The position numbers and the translations under genes are program-made. Positions 24,683 through 35,289 of a stretch of 64,000 nucleotides of DNA are shown one piece after another. How positions within the stretch are numbered: the stretch's first letter is position 1; each line of letters begins with the position of its first letter. Under the pieces are notes generated by a model. That model searched no databases. It was not told the DNA's origin and saw only the letters and a program-made list of their open reading frames with translations. This stretch comes from Symbiodinium natans (taxonomy: Eukaryota; Sar; Dinophyceae; Suessiales; Symbiodiniaceae): the NCBI GenBank assembly GCA_905221605.1, contig CAJNDS010002664.1:124001-188000 (forward strand), written 5' to 3'.

Positions 24683-25275
24683 CTAAGCCGAACGAAGCCA
24701 CTGAAGATCACGGAAACATCAACGGAGAAATGTGCTATTGCCTCTACAGCAAAGGCAGCTAGACACTTCATTGTGCATCCTAAGCCGTCATTTTCAAGCC
24801 ATAGCACTCAACATGACAGCTACAAGCCTCCCGTATTTTCACAAACCAATTGGGATTTGGGCACTAACAGCCCAACGACGTGCAGCCCCACACCTGGCTG
24901 GTGAAGAGGCATCCGATTTCTCTTGCTCTGCAGATGTTGCTGTCCTTGCTGCCAGGTATCCGCGCGAAGTCCGCATCAGTGAGGCCCTTCCGAAGAGACG
25001 GGGCGCGAGAAAGAGAGACCAATACCCTAAACCCTAAACCCTACACCCTAAACCCTACACCCTAAACCCTTCGGAGGCGCGCCTGGCTGGCATAGCTCAA
25101 GACGTCCCAGCGGCGTCCCTTGCCCTTGCCACCCTTGCCCATACCGTCACCCAACGGCCCAAGCCCACGCCATGGCTTAGGCTGCTCTTAAGAGAGGTGG
25201 GGGGGTTGGTTGTTCCGGTTCTCTCTTATGTAGACTCCCACAAGAACCAAAAGGCAAAATCATACCCAAACCCCC

Positions 25276-25401
25276 TTACACATGATCATGCGGAGGGATT
25301 GGAAAGTTTGTCTGTTCTGGGTCGTCCAGGAAGTTCAAGTTGAGCCAAAGCTGTAGGAAGCATGCCCTGTCATCCTCCGAAAGCTTCAGGAGAAGCGAGT
25401 A
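25276..25401 (-). CDS. Candidate terminal exon, unknown
   Basis: After a CACAG acceptor there are 41 codons (YSLLLKLSEDDRACFLQLW, then LNLNFLDDPEQTN) ending in TAA at 25276-25278. The helical first half has natural composition. The plus strand is also open here (25362-25640), so strand assignment rests on the splice site and on the neighbouring genes. Confidence 0.35.
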   Translation of the reverse strand, partial: YSLLLKLSEDDRACFLQLWLNLNFLDDPEQTNFPIPPHDHV

Positions 25402-25639
25402 CTGTGCGAACAGTGGCATTTCCAGATGACACACAAGAAGACATGCGATCGATTGACCTAGCAGACCTAGCATTCAGCCAGTTCCTCGGCCGCACAGCCC
25501 ACTTCCTGCTTGAGGGACTGGACCTGAGGGCTGGCAGTAGCCAGATCATGCCAGGTCCATACGCCCATACAGTGTCACTGCACAGTGGCTGCTGCCTTGG
25601 CTTCCGTCTCCGCCGCATCAGCTTGCACTGTCTCAACTA

Positions 25640-27510
25640 AGACCTCTCGAAACTCAGAGACTCAAGCCGCATGGGCACAGCGAAAACTCCCCGGCATCGG
25701 GCCTGCTCGGCGTGGCTACGCTGCAGCTGCTGCTCCTCCAGGCTCGCCAGGGCCTGAGCCACGGCACTTCGACAGCCGAATTCTTCGGCAACGCCCTATT
25801 CTGGGAGCCTACCAGAAGCTTTCCCTGAAAGATTCAAGTTCAATGTCGGCTGCCTCGGCAACTGACCGCTGGCATCCTGAAAGCACAAAAGCGGCATGAA
25901 GCGGCATCATGCGCTGCTTTCACTGATCCACGCTCCGTCGCGCTCTTGAACTCTCCTTGCACCCTCTTCTGTTTCCTTTCGGTCTAGTGAACCTTTAGTG
26001 GCTGTCTCGGCGACTCTTCGGCACGACGGAGGTCCTGGTCGTAGGGCAGCGAGCTCGGCAAGGGCGCTCTGGACTTCGTCCTGGCAGCCCCGATGCTCTG
26101 AGCAACCACTCGCCCTGCATCCCATCCCATGCTCGCCACGGCAAACCGGCTGCCTGGACGTGTTGCTGCTGCCGTTCGTGGACCTGTCCAAACCAGTGAG
26201 TCTGCAAGCTGGGGGCAATTCTCACAACTCGTTTTGCAGCAGCTGTAGAACTTTCCCCTGCTTGCAGATCTTGCAGTGCATCAAGCTCTCAAAGCACTGC
26301 AGCTTCATACCATGTCTTCGGCAGCTTGTTTTTTCCTTTGCCGGCCTGAAGATGTGCCCACAGATCCTTCGCACAGTGCTCGGCAGTGCTTTGAACTTTG
26401 AACTTGGCTTCCGTTTTGAGACCCGCTGTCTTAGGAGCGATTCCTCTCCACGCCATTCCATGCGTGCATGGATGCTTTCGGCATGTCGAAACCCACAACT
26501 CCGAGAACCGCATGGGCACAGGGCCTGCTCGGCGTGGCTACGCTGCAGCTGCTGCTCCTCCAGGCTCGCCAGGGCCTGAGCCACGGCACTTCGACAGCCG
26601 AATTCTTCGGGGAAGAGACGGCATCGGCAATGCCGGCTGCCTCGGCAACTGACCGCTGGCATCCTGAAAGCACGCAAGCGGCAAGAGACGGCATAATGCT
26701 CTGCTTTCACGGATCCGCGCTCCATGACGCTCTTAAACTCTCCTTGTGCCCTCTTCTGTTTCCTTATAGTTTAGTGAACCTTTAGTGCCCTCAGCGACTT
26801 TTTGGGCACCACTGAGGCCGCAGATCCTGGTCGTAGGGCAGCGAGCTCGGCAAGGGCGCTCTGGACTTCGTCCTGGCAGCCCCGATGCTCTGAGCAACCA
26901 CTCGCCCTGCATCCCATGCTCGCCACGGCACCCGAAGCATCCCGAAGCAGGCGGAGGTGTCAACACAAACCGGCTGCCTGGACGTGTTGCTGCTGCCGTT
27001 CGTGGACCTGTCCGAACCAGTGAGTCTGCAAGCTGGGGGCAATTCTCACAACTCGTTTTGCAGCAGCTGTAGAACTTTCCCCTGCTTGCAGATCTTGCAG
27101 TGCATCAAGCTCTCAAAGCACTGCAGCTTCATACCATGTCTTCGGCAGCTTGTTTTTTCCTTTGCCGGCCTGAAGATGTGCCCACAGATCCTTCGCACAG
27201 TGCTCGGCAGTGCTTTGAACTTGGGAATCAGAAAAGTGGTCCACGGCTTTGGCGCATGAGCCGCATGAGAGGTCGGCAAGAAGCTCTTGCAACTCTTGCA
27301 GGGCTTCCCTTGCAGGGCTTCCGTTTTGAGACCCGCTGTCTTAGGTGCTATTCCTCTCCACGCCCCATGCACGCATGCATGCATGGATGCTTTTGGTATG
27401 TCGAAACCCACAACTCCGAGAACCGCATGGGCACAGGGCCTGCTCGGCGTGGCTACGCTGCAGCTGCTGCTCCTCCAGGCTCGCCAGGGCCTCAGCCGGG
27501 GGAGAGACGG
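25640..27510 (-). repeat. Tandem duplication (2.3 copies, 0.8-0.9 kb) with coiled-coil exons
   Basis: The block GCCTGCTCGGCGTGGCTACG recurs at 25701, 26523 and 27438 (spacing 822 and 915 bp). The block TCCTGGTCGTAGGGCAGCGA recurs at 26033 and 26825. Copies differ by small indels, including about 32 bp near 26930. Minus-strand exons inside each copy encode helical peptides with AG|G acceptors: ALASLEEQQLQRSHAEQ (GC donor), DEVQSALAELAALRP, VHERQQQHVQAA and STAEHCAKDLWAHLQA. The unit is therefore a duplicated coding segment of a coiled-coil gene rather than plain satellite. At least one frame in copy 2 has an in-frame TGA, so some copies may be dead. Confidence 0.75.
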
Positions 27511-27519
27511 CATCGGCAG

Positions 27520-28363
27520 GGATGAACCCTAAACCCTAAACCCTAAATCTTACGGCTGCAATGCTCTGTTCTGGGAAGATCAGCATGGGAGATCCCCTCC
27601 TTTCAAAGCCCGAAACCGCGGACTTCTACGCATCTCTTGATCGCACCCGTCGAGATATTAACAAGCGCCACAACAGTACAGATTACAGTAGAACAATGGT
27701 AGCAAGACCTATCAACCTGGCCTCTTAAACTACCAGTGACCCTAAACCCTAACCCTAAACCCTAAACCCCCAAACCCCTGAACCCTAAGCCCTACACCGT
27801 TTTTTCTGCCCAGCCACCTGCCCAAGCTCCGCGTGCATCTTGATACTCTGACGCCGCTGCCTCTGAGCCTGCTCAGAAACACGAATCCGTAGGGTTGAGG
27901 GTTTAGGGTTTAGGGTTTTAGGGTTTTAGGGGTTCAGGCGTGCAGGGCTTAGGGGTTTCACGGTTTGTGGCTCAAGTCCAGCGATGCAGGCCTCAAAGGC
28001 GAGAAGCTTCAACCTCAGAGTCTCACGTGCTCAGAGGCTGCTCACTGCGTCTATTCTGCCAGAATATGTCGACAACTGACAGCTACTCCAAGCAAAACAC
28101 AGGGCTTTTCATGTTTTTTCGGAACCAGCCAAAAGCCACAGAGGCTTGTAGAGAGCTCGTCCCTTTGTGGAGATCTGGCACAGCTCGGAGACTTTTGGGC
28201 AGAGCTCCAAGATGCTCCGAGTTGAAGCCGGTCCAAGATGCTGAAAACCAGGACTTCCCTGCGAGGCCGTGGAGAAGTGCAGAGGGCTCTCAGAGCTGAG
28301 ATAAGCGTGCCAACTGACGTGCCAATGTTGCAGTCACGTCCAATCCTTCGGAGGCGCAATATG
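27520..28363. other. Spacer with telomere-like repeats
   Basis: CCCTAAA units lie at 27525-27548 and 27738-27795, and TTTAGGG units at 27892-27955. The frame at 27940-28299 is mostly chance. This is the 3' flank of the glycosyltransferase gene. No exon could be supported. Confidence 0.6.
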
Positions 28364-28403
28364 TAGCGTGCTGCTATAGCGTGCTGCTATAGCGTGCTGC
28401 TAT
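28364..28403. repeat. 13-bp tandem repeat overlapping a stop codon
   Basis: TAGCGTGCTGCTA is repeated three times (40 bp). Its right end overlaps the last codons and stop of the minus-strand glycosyltransferase (stop at 28387-28389). Confidence 0.9.
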
Positions 28404-30369
28404 CGGCGGCCTGGTGCTGACTACATTCCAGCAGCACCTTGAACTCCCGCTCCCCGTATACAGCCCAGTGATACGTGTTCCCACTCTCTGAGGCCTCCAA
28501 ATCCTGGTGGCTGAGTTCGGGGGAAAGCAGTGTCGCGGCACCCTGTGTCAATCGGAGTTGGTCTGGAATGCACTTGGCAGATCCTTTCTGCTGCCATGAG
28601 CGCTGGATGTTGGCGGCCACAGTTTCGAGGTCTTCAGGCCGTACGGAGTGCACCACCATAGCGCAAGGAGGAACTTCAAGTCTCTCGTCGGGAAGGTGCA
28701 CATGCGTCACCCTTGTTCTGTTCAGGGCAGCTTCGCTAGTGATGACCTCCGTCTCATAGTCAACATAGCTTACAACATCTATGTGTCCCCACTTCCAGAT
28801 GCAACCTGCGAGGGAAACGTCCTCCATGCCGGTTCCGCCGGCATGCTGCAAAAGTTGCAGCAAGCAGAAGGGAGCCCACGTCGCTAGCTTTGGCAACAGG
28901 GCACGTGATATCATGTAGCCCGCACCTCCAGATGCAAACCTCGTCATTGCGCCCCTGGTGCTGTGCGCAACCTGCGGCACCCCAAGAAACCAGAAGTCAG
29001 ATGGATCAAAGCAACGTAGCCGCTGCTCGATGAGAGGCACGTTCAAAAAGCTGTCAGCATCAGCTTTCATGTACCAGTCGCAGGCATTCACCCACTCGGG
29101 CCGCCCGAGCGCCTCAAAAAGAAGAAACGTTCTGACGGGCAAGTGCGCATAGTCTGTGTCGATATCATTTTCTAAGAGAAATGTCTGGGCATCAAGCGCC
29201 AAGGACAGCGGCTGCTTGCTCACAAAGAAGGTCGCGCTCGTCCCCCAAACGCGCCAGGCCGTCTCTGCCGCTTCGATGAAGCGCCGCTTTCGCGCGCTGG
29301 AGGGCACGAAGATACAGAGGTGCCTGCGGATTTTGGGTGGGTCCGGGACCGGCGTGGCTAGGGCACCGGGCCCCGCTCGAGGGTCCAGGCCGTGGAGTCG
29401 CTCCGCAAGAGACTTCTCCAGATGGACGAACTCGGGAGCCTTGCAGTAGTACAAGGCCAAACGGATCCGTTCTTCGTAGTAATCCTTGGCGTTGCCAAAG
29501 GCATCCGAGATGGTGAACTTGCCCATCTGAGACTCACCTATGCAAGGGATGCTGGTGTGCCACTTCGACCACGAGATGCGGTCGTGTATGTGCTGAACTT
29601 GTCCTGCAGAGTCGAGCCTTCCCACCACAAGCAGGCATTGTTTCAACGTGTCTGGATGATTGCCGAACCTGGCGACAGTGTGGTTTGGCCGATCATACAG
29701 CAGAAAACTCCCTTCCATGTCAGCATAGTTGCTAGCCACTCGGCGACCCAAGTCACTCATGCACATGGAAAAGGTGTAGTCATCAAAAAAACTATCAGAA
29801 CCATACGGGGTGTCCATGGTCTCTGCATACTTCATGCAGTAGTCTGTCCAGGCAGCCACGTGCTCCAGGAGTCCACGGCTGATGATCGTTCCGCCCCACG
29901 GATTCGGAAACATGAAAGGCTCTTCACCAGGGCTGTATGCAACAGTCGGCACCCCGAGAAAGTAGTCATCCGATGCATTGAAGCAATCGAGACGACTTTG
30001 GAGTGTTGGCGTGTTCACATAACTCCAGACCGGGATCTTCATGACCCAGTCGCACTTTCCCGTGCCACCACCCTCTTCTAACAAAGACACGAGGTGTCGC
30101 CAGAGGTGTAGTGCCCGTAGTGACCGGCTCAAACCACGCGATGTGAGCCTCGTGGTCTGCAAGCCCTTCAACTTCTCTAACAGCCCAGGAGCCTCGCCAC
30201 CCTCCTCAGGCAGCACGAAGAACGTATTATTTGTCAGCCAAGTCTGGCGCGCCGCCTGGGCCATCTGCCCATAGTGGGCCAGCTCTTCCTGGGATGCCTC
30301 CGGGCCCAATAAAGCCGGGATAAAGATGCAAAGTCCTCCAAGTTGTGGCCCTCGTGCCATGACTCCCAT
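28387..30369 (-). CDS. Two-domain GT31/Fringe-like glycosyltransferase
   Basis: 660 residues from the first in-frame ATG (30367-30369), with no intron. The frame is open from 30417, just below an in-frame TAG, so an upstream spliced exon carrying a membrane anchor cannot be excluded; no signal anchor is visible as written. Domain 2 (about residues 350-610) has the GT31/C1GALT/Fringe signature set: CDWYMKADADSF with the DxD at about 437-439, GGAGYMISR at about 481-489 and GMEDVSLAGC at about 514-523. Such enzymes add hexoses (often beta-1,3) to glycoproteins in the Golgi, using a nucleotide sugar and manganese. Domain 1 (about 14-300) aligns to domain 2 but has CDWVMKIPVWSYVN in place of the DxD segment and GGTIISR in place of GGAGY, so it is probably non-catalytic. 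The architecture implies an internal duplication. An intronless coding block is unusual beside its intron-rich neighbours and may reflect an old retrocopy. Confidence 0.85.
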   Translation of the reverse strand: MGVMARGPQLGGLCIFIPALLGPEASQEELAHYGQMAQAARQTWLTNNTFFVLPEEGGEAPGLLEKLKGLQTTRLTSRGLSRSLRALHLWRHLVSLLEEGGGTGKCDWVMKIPVWSYVNTPTLQSRLDCFNASDDYFLGVPTVAYSPGEEPFMFPNPWGGTIISRGLLEHVAAWTDYCMKYAETMDTPYGSDSFFDDYTFSMCMSDLGRRVASNYADMEGSFLLYDRPNHTVARFGNHPDTLKQCLLVVGRLDSAGQVQHIHDRISWSKWHTSIPCIGESQMGKFTISDAFGNAKDYYEERIRLALYYCKAPEFVHLEKSLAERLHGLDPRAGPGALATPVPDPPKIRRHLCIFVPSSARKRRFIEAAETAWRVWGTSATFFVSKQPLSLALDAQTFLLENDIDTDYAHLPVRTFLLFEALGRPEWVNACDWYMKADADSFLNVPLIEQRLRCFDPSDFWFLGVPQVAHSTRGAMTRFASGGAGYMISRALLPKLATWAPFCLLQLLQHAGGTGMEDVSLAGCIWKWGHIDVVSYVDYETEVITSEAALNRTRVTHVHLPDERLEVPPCAMVVHSVRPEDLETVAANIQRSWQQKGSAKCIPDQLRLTQGAATLLSPELSHQDLEASESGNTYHWAVYGEREFKVLLECSQHQAADSSTL

Positions 30370-30429
30370 GATCTTCTTCACTTCTGGCCATCTGCGCCGG
30401 TGATCAGACCATCTCACAAAGATCTATGT

Positions 30430-30770
30430 CCACCAGGTCATGAGGCTATTAAGTGCCCTGAAATGCTACGTACACGACAACCGACTAGCGACTTACTAGC
30501 GACTTGCCAATTCCTGCTGTGCCTTTTGTTTGCAAAGGTCTTGATTTGTGTAAGGTGTGGCCGTTGCACATGACGCCATTCATCCTGCAGTGCATGTCCT
30601 CTGTACTTGAAGGGCGGACGCCATGATTCGCAGTTGTTGTCGATGACCAGTGTGCGTGTGTGCGTGTAACCGTCCAGCTCGTCCCGACGCCGTTCACCTT
30701 CCCCACCCCCCCCCCCCAACCCCACCTCCCCCTCTCCCCCCCCACCCCCCCCCCCCCCCCCCAAAAAAAA

Positions 30771-30805
<35 letters not shown>

Positions 30806-31960
30806 CAGGACCTTACAGAACTTAGACTTGTAGCTTGATTTCTTGAGTCTCTCTGGGGAGGAGGTTAATGTTAGGCTGTTTTGGTGACTGCATGCTGGAG
30901 TTGCAATCCTGGCACATGCACACACACACACAAATCTCTGACCCGTTTGCTTCGAATTTCCATCGCTTGCCGTACTTGCTGTTAGAAGGGAGCCTGCTGA
31001 TAATATTTCCCTCAGAAAAACACACGATGCTCTGCTCAGCGTTCGTAGATGCAGTCCCGATAGTCTAGGCCGCATCATTAGCAAGAACAGCGTATGACAA
31101 CAGCAAGAGAGATGCAATGCTGGCAAAATACAAGCAAAACAAAGCCACCAAGGTTGGAAAGCAGGACAAGCAGCAGCAAACGGGCTGAGCCAACAACAAA
31201 GAGTCTAAGCGAATATACTTATGCCATAACTATATGTCTATAGTCTCTAGACATTGCATAGGACATTGAAGATGTTTTCGGACAAGGTTGAGAGTCAAGG
31301 CCGAAACTCATCCTGCATGGCGGCGATCGTCCCAAAATGTTCCTTCGCCACTCGAGACATTCGGAGTTCTGACTACACAAAAAACATGAGATCATATTAT
31401 ACAGTACTGTACTATCTTATATAACATACACAGCGTTGTGGCATAACAGGTGCTGCAGAAGCTATGCTAGGATTGAACGCATCTCCTTTTGAATCCTCCT
31501 TTGCAGTTCCCCATGACGCAAAACTCTGATAAGGCCTTCAAGTCAACAGCAAAAGTCCGTTGAGCATAGCGAGAACATGCGAGAACTGCACCATTTGCCC
31601 TACACGCTAGAAGTAACCCCAAGACCATGGCCCATGAGCCTATATGCTGCGAACATACTCGTTACTCGAACACTAAAAGAAGCTTCAAGAACCCATTTGG
31701 TCACTGAAACTAACGCTGCCTGGCTGTTACTGCTCGCAATGTACTATTACGATTACTTTGCTAATTTTATCATTTGCGAGAATATTCTTATTATTATATT
31801 CCTGCCCCACGCACCTCGGCGGATGCGGCAGGGAATGTATCGTCCAAGCGCTCAAAGGAGCTTGCCATGGCCCTGCCAAGCTGATGATTCTTGGCAGAAA
31901 AGGATGGGGCCTTTTCGCCCTCTGACACGCGCTGGTATTCTCTAAGCCAAAAAAAGCCGG
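30430..31960. other. Upstream flank: C-rich and CAA repeats, no resolved exon
   Basis: A C-rich tract (30697-30762) runs into A10 and then (CAA)n (30770-30805). A (CA)n run lies at 30915-30932. Frames crossing these repeats encode homopolymers and are not genes. The remaining sequence, to about 31960, showed no exon I could support. Confidence 0.6.
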
Positions 31961-31979
31961 CGTGCAGACGAAAACATTT

Positions 31980-33580
31980 TTGGGTTGAAGCTCATCACGC
32001 GCTCGGGCTGCGCAGTCCGAAGAAGATCATTGCCGGCGCGGGGGCCGCACTCAGCACCCACCACCCCATTTGGGCGGTAGAGGGCGGGAAGCTGAAAATA
32101 GGCGGCTTTGAGCGGCGAGCGCTACGGCGGTCAGCTTGTCCCAACGCACGTGTACATGTGCTACACAACAAGCGCCTCTAGGGCAGACGTGCCGACGATG
32201 GCACTTTTGCGTTGAAGCGCATCGCGCGCTGGGGCTGCGCAGTCTGCTGGAAATCAGCGCCGGCGCCGGGGAGTCACATTCAGCACCCGACCGGTGCACC
32301 CCAGCCCCGCACCGCTTGCCAATTCGTTGCTGGCGACGTCTGTGGCAAACTCGATGTCGATCGCCGCTCGGGCGAGGATCTCCATCGCAGCGTCGACGGG
32401 GTCCACCCGCAAGTCCAGCGGCGACGGCGTGTGAAAGGTCGACACCACGGTGGAGACCCTAGAGGGCGGCCACCAACTCTTGGCACCAGCAGCGTCTCGC
32501 CGCGGCTGCCCAGAACGCCGACAGCGCTCCATTGACGAATGGGTCATTTGCGTAGCCGGCGCACATCGGGAAATGCGGCCGCGCCCGCAGAGTACTGCGC
32601 CGCCGACTCGAAGGACGAACCCTCAACCGTTTATCCATCGTTCCTGGGAGCACGCACCAACGCCGGCGCTGGAGCCCCACCATAGTCTTGTCCTACGGGG
32701 CGAAAAGAGAAGTCGGGGCCAGGCCCACAGAGAGTGCGTCGCAGCGTAGATGGGCAAGGCCTGCGTGAGGAAGGCGAGCTTCCCGGCTTGGCAGGAGCGG
32801 GGGCAGGCGCCACAGGTTCAATCTTTTGATTGACGCCAGTAGCTTCTTGCGTCCGTGGGCGGGCGCCAGGCGGACGCCGTCGAGTAGGACGGCGAAGCTG
32901 ATGCCTTGAGGACGGTGTGCTCCAGCCGAGGTAGCCTAGAATGGCACAGGAGGGCGAAGAGTTTTGGGGAAATCCAGTGTGTTAAAGTCATCGACGCAGT
33001 GGCCGCCGAAAGGGGAGCAGCAAGGCCCCGACAAGCGCCTGGTGCGCATCGCGGAAGCGCAGAGGTGGAACCTGAGTTAATGCTGTCGTGGGTGGCGAAG
33101 AAGGTTTTCGAGTGACCCGGGCTCCGACTGCCCGTGACAGCCCACTAACGACACGCTGACCAAAGATTGGCCAACAAAACCAGGGGTCGACCCGGTCCTC
33201 GGTGTCCGGCAGGTGTCGTGTCCTGGACGGCCCTCGTCGATGAATTTGAAGGCAGCCCCGCCACTTCATCAGCCGCGCTGTCGCCGGCCGTCCCTGGCGG
33301 GTGCCGACGTCGGCTGGCTGTCGTCCTCGCAGCGAGTGAGCGGCGTGTCATTGACAGGCGACCGCCGCGACGAATCGCTCCCTCGCCGCCACAGCGCCGA
33401 CCCCAAGATCATGGCGACCTCCGCCGGGGACAAGGATGTCGAGGCGGACAGCGAAGAAGACATTGCATCGAAGGACGAAAGTGTATAACAGAAAGCTGAA
33501 CATGGGCGGCTTTGAGCGACGAGTGCTACGGCGGTCGTCGCTCAGCTTGTCCCTACGGGCATGTACACGTGCTACACGCG
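31980..33580. repeat. GC-rich island bounded by about 80-bp direct repeats
   Basis: This block is clearly richer in G and C than its flanks. The segment at 32088-32164 (containing GGCGGCTTTGAGCGGCGAG, then GCTACGGCGGTC) recurs in the same orientation at 33492-33576 with scattered mismatches and a 6-bp insertion. A second internal similarity links 31970-32060 with 32195-32290 (TTGAAGC.CATC.CGCGCT...GCTGCGCAGTC). Short frames exist on both strands but none is recognisable. It could be an inserted element or a piece of foreign or organellar origin. Confidence 0.5.
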
Positions 33581-33599
33581 AAGTGTAAGTTTCGAAGCA

Positions 33600-35250
33600 A
33601 AACCCTCTGAAACCCAACAAGGGAAACACAGCACATCCCGAGCATCTACTCAGCACAAGAGGAAGCCGGGGCACACATGTCAGCGATCACCCTCACCAAT
33701 CCACTGCTTCAGCCCTTCAAGATATACTTGTAGTATGACGTAGTATGATGTTTAGACAATAGTGCTTTGCGCATGAGCCGCATGCCCAGCCTGCCTCTCA
33801 CAAATACCGTAGCTTACCAGTGCCAGGTCAAATTGCACCCGCAATCAATGCCAGAGGCGCGGGTTGGTCGACAGAGTGTCGCCGACTATGGAACCTGTGC
33901 GCGGTCATGGCCTGCCTCACCATGCCTCACCCCTCCTCCCTCCATCTACACAGCGCCACAGCAAGATGCTGCTTTACGTAAATCATGGCCCGAGACAGCG
34001 CATGCTAACTTCTTGACTCCTGAGAGCATCCAAGAGTGAGAAAAGGCTGAGGTTGCAAGCCTGACGCGTCCCCGCCCTTCGGAGAGCCATCTGCGAGGTC
34101 AAAGCTGAGGACTGTTCTTTCGAGTGAAATTCTGAAAGCTGTTCATGGTTGTTCCGTGCTGTTCTGGCCTCGTAACCCTGAGGGCTGTGAACTCTGCGTT
34201 CGCGGACGGGCATCACGAGGTTTCCTGGGACGAACTTTGAGATGCCCCCCTGCTCGCTGGAAATTCCATGGCTGAAGCCCTGCCCTGGAGTTTCGCAGGT
34301 TCCTTCAGAAACCCACCCAAGACCCACAAAGGACAGAATTCGTGATCCCCCTTTGGCTTGAATTTCCATGGAATTTCTCACAGGATTTGGTGACGCCCCC
34401 GCATCATGAGCACTGGCCCGGAGGGGGTGGGGGGGTCCAGGGTATTCCAGGGTGCGTGAATCAAAGTCTGAACTCTCTGAGATTCTCTGAGGCTCTGGCC
34501 CTTGGTAGATGCCATGGGCCGGTAGAGGCTCGGCTGAAGCCTGTCGTGGTGTGCTCCCTCTGCATCTCTTAGTCCATAGGTAGCAAGAAGCGGGAAGCTA
34601 GCACTAGAGGAGCTTCCTGCAGGATAAAGAACTGGAACCCAGGATCTGTGTCCGAACTACAGCAGACTCGAAGCAGGAAGGCTGCCATGTGTGCTGCGGA
34701 GAGCCTCCCACTGTGTGACCAGCGGCTGCTCCTCTACCTACCAGGCTACAAGAAGCCAAGAAGCCAGCCCAAAGCTCACTGCACACAAAGCTCTCTGCTC
34801 ATCGTGAAAGCGCAGCTCCCGATTGATTTCGATGTATTTCGATGGTTTCCGTGGAGATGCCCTACATCTGCGGCGTGCGCTGTAGCACGTGGTGCAGTGC
34901 GTAGTGCATTGGAGTGCCGCGTGTTCCTAAAGTAGTACACAAAGCACCTGCTGCACAAAGCCCCCCCGTTGCAGCGAATACTTGATGTTACTCGCGCAAC
35001 GTTCTCTCTTGTGCCTCCTTTGGCTCGCCCAAATTCTGGTGATCCTCGAGTTCAGAAGCTGCGCTTGGCCGACCCTGGAGGGCCAGCACAACCTGCTGCA
35101 CTGCTGGCAGGACTACTCAAGGACATGAATAGCAAACTAACAAGACGATGCCATGTTCTGTCCACAGGGCACAGCTGGTCTCTTTGCACGTCGATCCTAT
35201 GCTGACACAACTCAAGGTACCTCTCGCTAAAGGGTGCCTCTATCTGCTGT
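33600..35250. other. Stretch without resolved genes
   Basis: Short frames on both strands only. A minus-strand peptide at about 35130-35270 (RQQIEAPFSERYLELCQHR) has helical composition and could be a further 3' exon of the coiled-coil gene to its right, but its splice phase does not fit cleanly. A G-rich run lies at 34418-34437. Nothing else was supported. Confidence 0.45.
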
Positions 35251-35289
35251 CTCTTCTGGCTGCTAGCTGGCACTCTGTCTTGCTCGCGC

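Noticed and set aside
30485-31126. 213-codon minus-strand frame
   Set aside because: It is carried by poly-C and CAA repeats giving Gly and Cys/Leu runs; no natural protein composition.
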